A DNA stretch of 64,000 nt from Scolanthus callimorphus (lineage: Eukaryota > Cnidaria > Anthozoa > Actiniaria > Edwardsiidae). Under the pieces are notes generated by a model. The model was given only the letters and a program-made list of their open reading frames with translations, ran no database searches and was not told the DNA's origin. How positions within the stretch are numbered: the stretch's first letter is position 1; each line of letters opens with the position of its first letter. Below are positions 1-10,786 of the stretch, one piece after another. Made by a program: the position numbers and the translations under genes. Where the stretch lies: the NCBI GenBank assembly GCA_033964015.1, contig JAWWUD010000058.1, positions 1 through 64,000 of the forward strand, written 5' to 3'.

Positions 1-52
1 CCCTTTCATAGAATATGTTTTGGCGTCGTTTGTTGTCGGTTAGATTAGTTAG

Positions 53-202
53 ATGCAACCACTGAGTAGCTCGACCCTACGACCCGCCACCGCAAGAAGC
101 ACAAGGCAGGAAAGATCACACAGTTCCGGCTCATCACGACAGCTTTCTTCTCAGCTGGATGAGTACCAGAAGAAAGCGAAAAACTTGTACCGCGGAATGT
201 AG
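53..202 (+). CDS. Probable last coding exon of an unrecognised gene entering from the left
   Basis: An open frame of 49 codons plus a TAG stop follows a possible splice acceptor (a T/G-rich tract ending in ttag at 49-52). The peptide is Ser/Arg/Gln-rich and ends with a charged segment, LDEYQKKAKNLYRGM. Composition and codon use look like real coding sequence, and a transposon begins 32 bases after the stop, as is common in a 3' UTR. An AATAAA lies at 1138-1143, beyond that transposon. The first codon happens to be ATG, so a tiny independent ORF is possible, but a terminal exon is the better reading. I do not recognise the family. Confidence 0.45.
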   Translation: MQPLSSSTLRPATARSTRQERSHSSGSSRQLSSQLDEYQKKAKNLYRGM

Positions 203-234
203 GGTCAATGTGCAGCAGATTTATGCGGGATTTA

Positions 235-1089
235 TGTATCAGTCAATTCCAGCGCGTGACCATTCCCCCCCCCCCCCCCCCCGGACACCGTGGGGCATTG
301 CACACCAGTTGCCTTCCTGGGGTGGGGAATTTTGAAAAATTTTGCTGGCCCCGGGGTCGGGAAGTTTTCCCCGGGGGAGGGGGGTGGGGAATTTGGTTTT
401 CTCATCTCAAGCGCGTCGGGTTTTGCGAACTACAACCCAGTTACAGAAAATAACGCCACATAAATCTAATGCAGAGCATGGCCCGTTAACCACGTTTGGA
501 GACGACACATTTGCACATTTCACAGTTAACGTCTTCTATAGAGAAGAAAACAGATATCGCAATTTCGTCTCAGTGGAAAAAAACATAAAAATGAATTGAC
601 ACTATAAACAGAGTTCCAATTCGCAAAACGTTAAGTAACATAAACTGCGAAATAGTTGCTCTGGCAAATAGAAATAAAGAGAAAGAAATAAACGAAATTC
701 GCATTGAGAGATGCAGCTAAATGGCTACAACGCGAACAGCCGCGATGGGCCTAGGAATGTCACTTCTTAATTTATATTTTGTCTCACTTTCAGTGAAATG
801 AGAAATCGTTCATAGGACGAGAAAACTAAAGTACATTTACAAACGAATTGTAAATGCTCGGACAGTATAAATGGAGTTGAAGTTTTTGTTGTGAAGCTTT
901 GTCACGCAGAGTTACGCCTTGTTCTCCCGGGGGTGGGGCCTTTTTCCGCTTTTTGTGTTCCCCGCCGTGGGGTATTCTGCATTTTGCTAGCCCGGGGGCG
1001 GGGAATTTTCAGTTTTATTTTTAGAAATGACCAAAAGCCCGGGGGGGGGGGGGGGGGGGGCATGGTCACCGCTGGAATTGACTGATACA
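235..1089. mobile_element. Non-autonomous PIF/Harbinger-like element, copy A
   Basis: The terminal inverted repeats start TGTATCAGTCAATTCCAGCG and end in the reverse complement of the same sequence. TTA is duplicated at 232-234 and 1090-1092, the 3-bp TWA target typical of PIF/Harbinger. A run of C lies just inside the left end and a run of G just inside the right end. A second full copy lies at 9869-10813 and shares most of the interior. No transposase is encoded. Short open frames across it are shadows. Confidence 0.88.
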
Positions 1090-1092
1090 TTA

Positions 1093-2843
1093 TGGTGACG
1101 TAACATTGCATCAAAAGCAGAGGTACAGCTATACTTCAATAAAGGCGGTCTTGTGAGGGCTCAAACTTCCGCGCCCAACGGCCCAACGGCAGTATGGGTA
1201 GAAGCAAAATATCCCACGGTTGATAGCTCAATGGTCCTGTTGCTAAAGTCTACAAAACAGACGGTTATTTACACCTAGTAATTCCAGTAGTCTAGGAACT
1301 TGCGTTACAGTGGGCCGATTTCAAGACTACTTTCCAGAGAGCTTTGCGGTCTTGGGACGTATCGCTTTCGACAACGTATTTTAAAAGAGCTGTATATATA
1401 TACAGGCAGTATGAACAAGTTATGTAATAAGGTCATAATGGAAATTTCGAGAAAATTTCTGCAGGGCAAAATTGTACGTGAAAAATAGTACTCGCTCGTC
1501 AGGTGAAGCTCGAAGGGCTTGGAAACGGACCGACTTGAGCTTCACATACTTTCTCGGAATTTTTACCGTTTCAAAAGAATCAGTAGCCTGGAGAGCTTCT
1601 CGTGTGCTTACGACATTTCTAGAACATGAAACAACATAGAGCCCGCAACACCCAAAGCCTGCTTAACAAGCGTTTCCGTTTTGTTTAGTGTTAGAGAAAA
1701 ACGGGCCTGAAAGTACGAGAAATGTCGAGGACTTGGCCGCACGAAAATGAATTAAGGGGGAGGGGTCCCATTTTTGCCATTTCTGGCAGGCTATCAACAT
1801 GAGGAAATCCCATCATTTTATCCCTTCATGCTGGTGGCAGTCAAGACAATTGAATATTTGTTTAGTGTTCCAGAAAATGCAATCCACGAGACTGCTCCCG
1901 CGACTGCTATACCACTGCTAAGGTCTCGCGCACGTCTCTTCTATTTTTCTCTATTTAAATAGTCCCTATTTTAATTACCTATTTAAAAGAGCCCGTGTCA
2001 GCCACTCCTTGGTAATATTGTTTGCGCCGATATTAGAAGACGAATTACAGGAATTACGTGTAGAATTTCTAAATCAACATTAAAAAAAAAAAATTCAGAT
2101 TTAATTTGCCAAATTCAATCGAGAAAAATGCTCTATATTCTCTAAATCAGCGATGAAATGGATGCTTTCTCCGACTTGGTATGTGTTGCTATGCTGGCAA
2201 AATGGCGGCTGGCAACAGGCCCTTGGCCTTCGAGAGAGCACCCTGTTGTGCTGTATAGACTGTTTCTCGAGCTTTCAAATAAAAATTTGCACCAAAATCG
2301 ACCGACTTCACGGAAACGTTCTCTTTTGGCTTTGTTTAGCTCCTTTTGTATTCAGTTGAACCCAACGCACAGCCCTCCAGTGTCCAGCAGAGAAAAATAT
2401 TCGGATCGACAAACACATAAAAATCTCTGTCAATGTTTTGCCAAAACGTGCTGAGCGTGTCGTCCATGTGGATTCTATCCAACAGCGAATTCAAGACCGC
2501 CGATGGCTATTCAACGTTATGAAATTCTGGAAATGTTACATTGCTATAAGAAATGATCAAGTACAGACATTTCTAATAATAAATCAATTTTCAAAATCAA
2601 TATCAAAACTACACGCGCCAGAAAAACAAAGACAAAAAACCGTGGTCTCTTAGCTTTGTTTGTAGTCATTAGCAAAATTCCCCGCAAAATTTCATAGCAG
2701 AACAATCTTTATTGACTTACTGTGCAAGGATTTTGACACCAGAATATATCAAATGCAAGATAAAGCCATAAATTATTGACTGTCGCACGAAAGCCTATAC
2801 AAAACATTGGCAAAACTTGCCTGCGTAGTACCAAGCTTTCCTA
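1093..2843. other. Gene-free stretch
   Basis: No supportable exon was found. AATAAA at 1138-1143 could serve the gene ending at 202. About 1987-2225 is a diverged, reversed copy of the TTAA-flanked repeat described at 14791-15014: its AGAGCC..GTGTCAGCC end and the AAATGGCGGCTG segment are recognisable. The remainder is A+T-rich and featureless to my reading. Confidence 0.6.
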
Positions 2844-2963
2844 GGTATATGCTTCATCGCTGAATGTCACAATAGTCGCCTTATTTGAATATGAATGGTC
2901 GTTTTGTTTATGCCTCGTTCATTAGAAGACGACTATATGGCATTCAGCGATGAAGTAGATACC
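2844..2963. mobile_element. 120-bp hAT-like foldback element
   Basis: The element reads GGTATATGCTTCATCGCTGA at its left end, with the near-complement at its right end. It is flanked by a perfect 8-bp duplication, CTTTCCTA, at 2836-2843 and 2964-2971, which is the hAT signature. A second copy lies at 12225-12348. It is too short to encode anything. Confidence 0.85.
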
Positions 2964-3115
2964 CTTTCCTAGGGGTTTCAGTTAGAGAAAACTCGCGCGA
3001 AAAATGAAGAGTTTTCTTCGCTTCTCCTGGTTCAATCTTGCCTAATAATCCACTGGAACGCTTGCTACTACGCTGGCAAGTTTGGCCAAATCTAGTACAG
3101 AGTACCAATTCTTAC

Positions 3116-3249
3116 CATCGCTTCCACTGTGTTTGCCACAATTCTCGGGAATCGCCAGATATTTCCAGTCCCACAACACATCCAAGGCACGACAGCACCA
3201 AACCCCATCTGCTCTTGAATTCGCCTGGTCCCTGTGGAACGTTCCACAT
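3116..3249 (-). pseudogene. Broken exon of an SLC6-type sodium symporter (first membrane helix)
   Basis: On the minus strand one frame gives RWGLVLSCLGCVVG and the next frame gives TGNIWRFPRIVAN. Together these match the TM1 signature of the sodium:neurotransmitter symporter family (WG..L...G..VG.GNIWRFP), which couples Na+ flow to uptake of amino acids or amines and lines the substrate and Na1/Na2 sites. One base appears to be missing near 3168-3174; a second may be missing just before the donor. The exon runs into a good donor (ATG|gtaaga) at 3115-3110. An in-frame ATG at 3249 could be the start, but coding similarity may extend to about 3290. I see no further exon at lower coordinates, so it is either a relic, a gene continuing off the left edge, or an exon with consensus errors. 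Confidence 0.6.
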
Positions 3250-3309
3250 ATCGAGTTTTAAAAGACGAATCGCCCAGATAGTTCCTGGAAGCCTTTCTTG
3301 ACCACATCA

Positions 3310-6064
3310 AGTGGTACCGTAGATCTGGAAAATGCGATACTACAAATTTATGGGTTGTGAGTGGACCATAATGTTTGAAGTGGTTAAAGTGGGATATGCT
3401 ATGTTACGTGCAAGGGAAGATAAAATACTAGACATTTGCTCGTTGCATGCAGTGCATAAGCCATGACATGTGAACTGGTAGTGGTGTATACTGGTGAATT
3501 ACGTGACACCTTTTGCACGTCAATCGACGCCTCAACACGTGGACGTGAGAAACCCGGTGCAAAAGCCGAGTCCAGTCTTTTGTTTATTTTCCCGGAGGCC
3601 TCAAAACAAAAGATTTCAACCGTGATTGCAGCCCTCTACTTTCTTGAGCTCGTATCATAAACAGATAAACAGGGCACTTATCAGAGGATGGCGGCGCGGT
3701 TATGGGGTATTATGGATTTAGGGGCCGACTATTTGACTTTTGAGGGGAGGGGTGGATGATTTTTTTTTGTATTCTTCTAAGATATTGTAGGATATTTATT
3801 CGTATAATTACTTGAGGATTATAACATATGCTGTGCAGGATATTTTTTTCGAAATCATCAACCCCCTCCCCCCCTATGCCTCAAAATTACTTAGTGAGGA
3901 GTAGAGCGTTCAATTCGACGGCATAGGTTGAAAAGACTACAAGGAAACGAATGCCAGTGTCAATCTTGACAGATACGTACGTGCATGAGATTACAGCGAA
4001 CGAACGGAACGGTCTGTGGTATTATTTTTTTTAACTCCACATGAGGGGCAATGAAGACAACCACTTACAGCCAGGTGAGTTTCGTGGATTTCTTACAAAT
4101 TTTCGATTCACAAAATATGAGCTTGGGTCCCCTGTCAAAACGTTAAATTCGACAATCCGTGATCCTGTACGCCCCTGCTCAGGGCTCTGCCATAAAAATT
4201 GGTACCCCCCCCGGGTTGAGGACCTACTAAAGTACTCACCATGAAAAATAATTCTTAAATTTGAGGGATTCTCAAAAGTATGCCCAAGAATTTAGCAGTC
4301 GCCCCCAAGAATTTTGCGTTTTCAGGCCTTGACCCCCAACGGAATTCTTTCAACCTTCGAGCTCCTAGGGTTTACAGACAAAAAATGCGATAGCCCTACA
4401 TCATATTGAAAATGTAATGTATCACCAGAATCAAAAAGTACCTCGCCTTAAATGTTTTTTAAAAGTTGGCGCAGGTCTAAATGCTTCATAAGTCGCAATG
4501 ATAATTCTTGGCTAAGACGAAGCAGTATGTCAGCCTCGTAACATGGTATATGGGCTCAGGGCTCAATGACCAAATATCAGGGCTCAATGCCCAAATTATG
4601 GCCGGGATCAGGGCTCAGAGGGGTAGCTCAGGGCTCAAGAGGCTTGGATCGGGGATCATACTTCGAATCAGGGCTCAATCCTAAAATTTTCACCCCTTTT
4701 TTCATAATCTACGCTGTCTTCCTCCTGTCACGTAAAGTCTGCTGACAGGATTTAGTCGATAGCAGAAGCATGTCCTCTATTCATGTTCATTTTTCTAGTT
4801 CATTAAACAAAATACACTAAAAAGTTTGGCGCGCTTCGCGCGCATGACGAAGACATCAATGTAATATTTTTTTTGGGAACTACGCAACACAGGACAAACA
4901 TGTGTATCTTGGCAAGGACCCCCTCCTTAAAAAACAACCAGGCCTGCAGATAACCACTATGTTTTTTGCTAAAATTAATATGACCCCTTTTTACGTAAGC
5001 ATGAGTTCGACGTTACAACATAGAAATAGACCAAATCGGCTAAAACGGTGTTTACATCTTGTTGCCACAATTCAGATCATGTGATGATTCCCTTGGGTAG
5101 TTACAATTGTCCAATTTCTCCACTTGACCGATTGCACGAGCACATGTACAGAACTAACAAAAAGTATCCACCCAAAGGAATCATCACGTGACCCGAATTG
5201 GGTGGCAACAAGATGTAAACACCGTTAGCCGATTTGGTCTATGATCATTCGGGCCACGCTTCATGCAAGAATAATTCATGTGCACGGTTACCGTCCTAAT
5301 ATACATGTGATATGAGTGGGAATTCATGCATCAAATTAGAATTATTGGAGGGTTCACTCCGGAGATGTTTGAATTTGGCGAGTTATTTGAATGAGAAGCT
5401 CATATTTGAAAGAGAAACCAATCAATTGATTTGCCAAGTTTTAGACTGCTATTTGCAAGCGGGATATAGCGAACGAATGTGTAAACCGTTTACAGATTAC
5501 ATGTTGGAGTCCCTCGGAAGGACTCCCCGATTTTGCACCTGCATATCAAAGTACTCTCAAGCATGCGGTAATTTCACATGCTGGGCTCTAAATTTTTCGC
5601 GCTCTTCGCGCGCAAAAACGTCCTAAAGTTTCTTTAAAAGCTGACTTTAGATTTTTTTATATGCCGTGTCCCCAGTTTTGAAGGCTTGCTACGGCCCTGC
5701 TATTATTGTCCAAATGTGATTTAATTGCACTTATTTAGCATGTTGCCTCGCCGCCAATAGAGTTAAAACTTTCCCTAAAAACAGTTTGGGGAGGCTTGCT
5801 ACGGCCCTGTAACTACTAAAGTGTCAAAAACGAAAGACCAAGAGCTACATGCACCCAAATCACTGTATTCTGAGGCGAAGAAAAGACCTTAAAAAGAAGA
5901 AATCTGAAACCAGCTACAATAGCTCAAATACTTTGAGTTAACGAAAAAAATTCTTTCTTATAAACAAAACAGAAGAGAAAAACGATGGCGACCAGATTTA
6001 TATTATGGTGACAAAACTTTGTCACAGGAAACATCGTTGTGCTGAAAGTCTTGAAGCTAAACTC
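3310..6064. other. Gene-free stretch with degenerate repeats
   Basis: No recognisable exon. At 4550-4690 the heptamer GGGCTCA recurs irregularly at least eight times; related text occurs at 8610-8700. Around 4833-4845 and 5598-5612 are GCGCGCTTCGCGCGC-type palindromes found in other repeats of this window (7387, 8331, 17035). A 104-codon open frame at 5312-5626 runs into one of these palindromes and resembles nothing I know. Confidence 0.5.
5024..5242. repeat. Foldback element with ~70-bp inverted arms
   Basis: The left arm starts ATAGACCAAATCGGCTAA and the right arm is its near-perfect complement, ending at TTAGCCGATTTGGTCTAT. The arms share the segment cggtgtttacatcttgttg and enclose a short unique loop. 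A structurally similar but distinct element lies at 6729-6935. No clear target duplication was found. Confidence 0.75.
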
Positions 6065-6299
6065 TTAGGGACGTGTCATTTTTACCGGGGGGGGGGGGGG
6101 GGGGGGGGGGAGGGATCTCCATTTTTTCAAACAAGGCTAAAAAAAATTAGGACCCTCCCCTTGAACATAACAAAAAAAAATGTGACCCTCCCCAGTCGTA
6201 GGTAAAAAAAATTGGGACCCTCCCCGTGCAATTATTTCTGAAAACTATTAGATAGACTGTAGATGTTCAGGCAGCCTGTGGCCGCGTAGCACTAAGTTC

Positions 6300-6690
6300 A
6301 ACAGAGTGGAGATAAGGAATTAACCTTGTGTGAAAGCTAACGTGCTAATGAAATTGTCCCATGTGTGCTTCTGAGCGTAGCCCTAGTAAGCGGAGAAAGA
6401 GAAAAAATCTCTGACCCCGAGAGGGATACGAAAACCACGACTTTCAAATTGTACATCCGACTAACCAGCTGAGCTATCCAGGTCAGACTGGAGCAGGTCG
6501 GGGTAAATTAGTGTTATGTTCGCGGTAATGACGGGAATATTGTAGATGTTCAGGCAAGCCTGTGGCCTCTCTCGGGTCAGAGATTTTTTTCTCTTCTCCG
6601 CTTACTAGGGCTAACGCTCAGAAGCACACATGGGACCATTTCATTAGCACGTTAGCTTTCACACAAGGTTAATCCCTATCTCCACTCTAT
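6300..6690. repeat. Foldback element with ~120-bp inverted arms
   Basis: The left arm (about 6306-6425) and right arm (about 6567-6690) are near-perfect complements, sharing for example ttaaccttgtgtgaaagcta and its complement. The loop between them holds a tRNA-like sequence. An RNA of this region could form a long hairpin. Confidence 0.75.
6424..6483 (-). repeat. tRNA-derived sequence (SINE head or tRNA relic)
   Basis: Read on the minus strand, it contains TAGCTCAGCTGGTTAG, a near-perfect RNA polymerase III A box / tRNA D-arm (complement of 6461-6476). About 35 bases on is GTGGTTTTCGTATCC (complement of 6424-6438), close to a B box and T-arm. The spacing fits a tRNA body with shortened or decayed anticodon and variable regions. 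It sits in the loop of a foldback element, so a SINE head or captured tRNA is more likely than a working tRNA gene. Confidence 0.6.
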
Positions 6691-6728
6691 TAGATAGACT
6701 ATATCCAAGTGACTTCTGTCATGCACCA

Positions 6729-6935
6729 GTCAATAGACCTCCTCAGCTTGGGTGTAATGTTGTCCCATTTCAGATCACATGGCATTCCCATGAGTATTCT
6801 TCTTTCTTCTTCTGCTACGCATCGAAGCATACATGAATATGGAAACATCCAAACAAAGAAATATTATTCAAATTAATGACACGTGATCGGAAATGGGGAC
6901 AGCATTACACCCAAGCTGAGGAGGTCTATTGACAT
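6729..6935. repeat. Foldback element with ~45-bp inverted arms
   Basis: The left arm begins CAATAGACCTCCTCAGCTTG and the right arm ends with the complement. Both arms carry the phrase gggtgtaatg or its complement. The loop is A+T-rich. Confidence 0.75.
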
Positions 6936-8552
6936 CACGGCCCCCCGATTTAAATTTCACTAAGTGTTAAATGTTGCTATTTTCCCGGTCACCAGGGACA
7001 TGGTCGTTGTTACTAAAGCTCCAGGCCCCAGGGGACACTTTTGGCAACATGGCGAAACGCTCTTTTATTTTGATAAACGCATTTCATCAAGCCTCCATAG
7101 AAAAGAATAAACGTTTTATTTAAATCTGCGTGTAGTAAAAATGCCTGTTGGCTACAAATTATTATTATCATGTGCGTGAAGCGCAGCATGTAACGTCGAA
7201 CTCACTTCTTTGGAACATATTGACTGCCAACCAGGCGTATCACTGGAGGGCTTTGGCTGTTCTCATTTGTCCTTGTCAAGAACATGCTGTAACGACATTC
7301 GCACGCATTCCATTTAAGCGCAACAAAGGCGTATTGTTTTCTTGGGCAAGCTCTCTGAAAACTAGACTAGATGTTATTCCTTATGCGCGCGAAGCGCGCC
7401 GAAATTTCAACATAATCGTAAAATAAAACTATAAATGATATAGAACTCGTTGCTGGAATCTCTCTTCAAGGCTTCAGTTTCGAGAGATCCTCCCCTTTCA
7501 CTCGCCCAAAAATGAAGTGATCCCTCCCAAAATCCTCCGACCTCGGTCTTTAAACCAATATATTTTCGCACGATAATCGAACTTCTGGTTCAGCGTTAAG
7601 TTAGAGTTAATGCCCCGCTGAATATCCCCGCTAATAGAAGGTCCGTGTTAAATTCCCTGCCATTCGTAGATAATGTGTTAAATCCCCAACCTGACCGCGT
7701 TACTTTCCTGCCCTGTCCCGGGGGTGGGGGCGGGGTGTCAATTGACTGGTGCATAAGGAAACAGCGGTTATTATTCATCCTCGAGGGGTAAAATGCAGTG
7801 ATCCTCCCTCAAGAACAATGATTAACGTAATCCCACATCTTCCGTCCCCTGTTTTACTAGTACTGTAGACATTTTACAGAAAAACGGGCTCGCATAACCT
7901 TAGTTCATAAACGTTTGTTTGTTTGTTCATCGTTTTTTTTGTTGTTCATCGCATTTCATAAGCCTCAGAGAAAGGTAGATGAACATGTTTTGTGTACGGC
8001 ATAGTAAACAAAGCCTGCCAGGAGCTCAGGAAGTACACCACCTCAACTTTATAGGCTAGGTTATATATTCATGCGCACAAACTGCGCTCCGAAAATGACG
8101 AAGATACTTCATGTGCGCGAAGCGCGGCCCAACGGACGAATTTCTATGCTTTGAACGTCGAAAACTCACGACTTACCTAAGGGGTCTTCTTTCAAACATA
8201 TAGGGACTGCCCTCCAGGCTTATCATTTGCAGGGAAATTTGAGAGAGTTTGATTTTCCTACCCAAGATAACTTGTTCTTGTCAATGGTAGTGTCCTCATT
8301 GCTCAAAGAGTATAGATGTCATTGCTTATGCGCGCGAAACGCACCGAAATTTTTATGGAGAAGTTGCTGAAATACCACTATCGCTATTGTTTTACCTTTT
8401 CATCGTCCAAATGTTGCTGAAAAAAATTGGACCCTCCCCCAAAAGGAGTGAAAAAATTTGGACCCTCCCTTTAGACACGCGAAAAAAATTAGGACCCTCC
8501 CCCCCACAAAAATAGGAACCCTCCCCCCCCGCTAATATTGACACGTCCCTTA

Positions 8553-9366
8553 CTGTGCACAGATTGTGTAGAATATAAGGTTCTGCCAATGTCCCACATC
8601 CCTATTTTTGCCCTATTTGGGCTCAAAATTTTGGCACGGGCTCAGGGCTCAAACATTTCGGGGAAATCGGGATCAGGGATCAAAATTTCACGAAAAAATA
8701 GGGCTCCATGTATCGTAGATATACCATGTTACGAGGCTGAGTATGTCAAATTATGTCTCAAAGTAGTAAAATAAAGTGCCATTGGGTGGCTTAATTAAGT
8801 TTATTTTGCCCAAATTCAGGAAAATGAGCGTCTTCATAGCGTGAGTAAATGACAAATCCACGAAGATCGTGATTGTTTATTAGGCACCTGGTAATTCGAG
8901 AATCAAAAGATCACGAGAAATCTAGATCTTATTTCGAGTATAACGTTTTTATCTTACCTCCTCTTCATCAACTGAACCAGCTGAACCGGTTGAATGAATC
9001 CGAGATCGCTGCATTTATCTCCCGAGTATTAAACTTGGTACTTCAAGATATTGAGCACATAGTACAAACAGGTAAATAGCTACAAGTCACATGAGTGAAA
9101 CGGGACGAAGCAAGAATAACAAAATCGTCAAATGGTTGACCTCTTGTTGTTGACCTTTTTACGGTGTAGAGAAATTACACAGGACCCCCGCGGGCCAGGC
9201 ACTTGAAAACTTCACGTTCAGGGCCAATCAAAATGATCGACATTTAGAGCCAATCAACGACCGGTTTCTATTTTACTAGTCAAAATCCTGGAATCTCTAC
9301 AGAAATCACATGATTGAATCATGATGGAGTTGTAAACATAAATACCTGCAAAGTTACCCCTCAAAA
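8553..9366. other. Gap before Rab32, with one exon-like frame
   Basis: A frame open through about 8873-9074 ends at a donor-like CAG|gtaaat. Its last 40 residues (LHQLNQLNRLNESEIAAF followed by a hydrophobic stretch) read like a helical protein segment. It lacks a partner exon, and its phase does not fit the first Rab32 exon at 9475. 8610-8700 repeats the degenerate GGGCTCA text also seen near 4.6 kb. Otherwise no features. Confidence 0.3.
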
Positions 9367-9369
9367 ATG
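9367..9369 (+). CDS. RAB32: Start codon alone on the first coding exon of Rab32
   Basis: The context caaaaATG|gtaaga gives a good initiation site with an immediate consensus donor. The intron 9370-9474 ends ttttctggcag, and the next exon continues in phase 0 with GSNGERREYLFKV. No in-frame ATG exists in the 33 bases before the acceptor (the only upstream in-frame start-like codon there is TTG at 9442), so this split start is the best model. An unspotted upstream exon remains possible. Confidence 0.6.
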
Positions 9370-10750
9370 GTAAGAAATCAATTATTTCCAGCTGAGTTAC
9401 CCCAGTTTCTTATTCGCTGCCAAATAAAATGATCGTGAACTTTGAAGGTGAAAAATTACTATGTTTTCTGGCAGGGTTCGAACGGTGAAAGGCGCGAATA
9501 CCTGTTCAAAGTCCTTGTAATAGGGGATTTAGGAGTTGGAAAGACAAGCCTTATCAAGCGATATGTTCATCAGTTTTCTCTGTACATTACAGAGCAACTG
9601 TATCCTTGCACAGCCCAACAATTGCCGAATCTATTATTCTTATTGTTGCTTTTAGTAGGATGTCAATTTTGAAATTCTATCACGTTCATGTTCTTCGACA
9701 ACTTTCTTTTGTTTTGTTGGCAAGGTCATGCCTCAGTGTAACCGTCCATTCATACTCGATGGGCTTCACGTTGCAAAAGAGACGAAACATTTGAATTCAC
9801 GACACGAGTTTCCATAAATTATGCAGTCACCGCAAAGTAGAGTCTTATACTGTTTGGTTCCATTATAATGTATCAGTCAATTCCAGCGCTGACCATCCCC
9901 CCCCCCCCCCGGGACACCGTGGGGCATTTGCGCGCCACTGCCTTCCCTGGGGTGGGGAATTTGAAAATTTTTGCGGCCCCGGGGTCGGGAATTGTTTTTC
10001 CCGGGGGAGGGGGGTGGGGAATTTTGGTTCTCATCTCAAGCGCGTCGGGTTTTGCGAACTACAACACCAGTTACCATAACTATCGTTTGGCAGTTACAAA
10101 GTCCCAGTTACAGAAAATAACGCCACATAAAATATAATGCAGAGCATGGCCCGTATACACCACGTTTGGGGAAGATACATTTGCACATTTCGCAGTTAAC
10201 GTCTTCTATAGAGAAGAAACAGATTTCGCAATTTCGTCTCAGTGGAAAAAAAAAAAACATAAAAATGAATTGACACTATAAAAGAGTTCCAATTTCGCAA
10301 AAGTCAAGTAACATAACTGTGAAATAGTTGCTCTGCAAATAGAATAAAGGTAAATTCGCATTGAGAGCGGAGACAATTTGCAGAAATGGCTACAACGGCG
10401 AATGGCCTAGGAATGTCTACCGATATTGTACTAATACCATAGTTTCACTTCTTTATTTATATTTTATCTCACTTTCAGTGAAATGAGAACTCGTTCAAAG
10501 ACGAGAAAACTAAAGTACATTTACTGAAACGAATTATCATGCTCGGACAGTATAAATGGAGTTGAAGTTTTTGTTGTGAAGCTTTGTCACGCAGAGTCGA
10601 TGGAATCTTACCGTCTTTTTCTCGTCCCGGGGGGTGGGGCATTTTTCCGCTTTTTGTGTTCCCCGCCGTGGGGTATTTTGCATTTTTGCTAGCCCGGGGG
10701 CGGGGAATTTTCAGTTTTATTTTTAGAAATGACCAAATCCCGGGGGTTGC

Positions 10751-10786
<36 letters not shown>

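Larger units (their letters stand above)
6068..8549. mobile_element. 2.5-kb TWA-flanked composite inverted-repeat element
   Basis: The ends are GGGACGTGTCA and TGACACGTCCC, flanked by TTA at 6065-6067 and 8550-8552. A G run lies just inside the left end and C-rich blocks inside the right end. Both subterminal regions contain the recurrent phrase ggaccctccc in opposite orientation (6140-6230 and 8425-8530), which extends the inverted symmetry. The interior holds at least two other foldback elements (6240-6700 and 6729-6935), so it has been a landing site for later insertions. No transposase frame is visible. The short matching ends make the pairing good but not certain. Confidence 0.65.

Noticed and set aside
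5312..5626. 104-codon plus-strand frame
   Set aside because: No recognisable motif, no splice context, and it runs into a GCGCGCTTCGCGCGC-type repeat.
6424..6483. Functional tRNA gene
   Set aside because: The body between the A and B boxes is too short and irregular for a clear cloverleaf, and it lies in a repetitive foldback.
9442..9480. In-frame start-like codon directly upstream of the Rab32 P-loop exon
   Set aside because: The codon is TTG, not ATG, and a strong acceptor (ttttctggcag) separates it from the conserved sequence. The ATG|gtaaga model at 9367 fits better.
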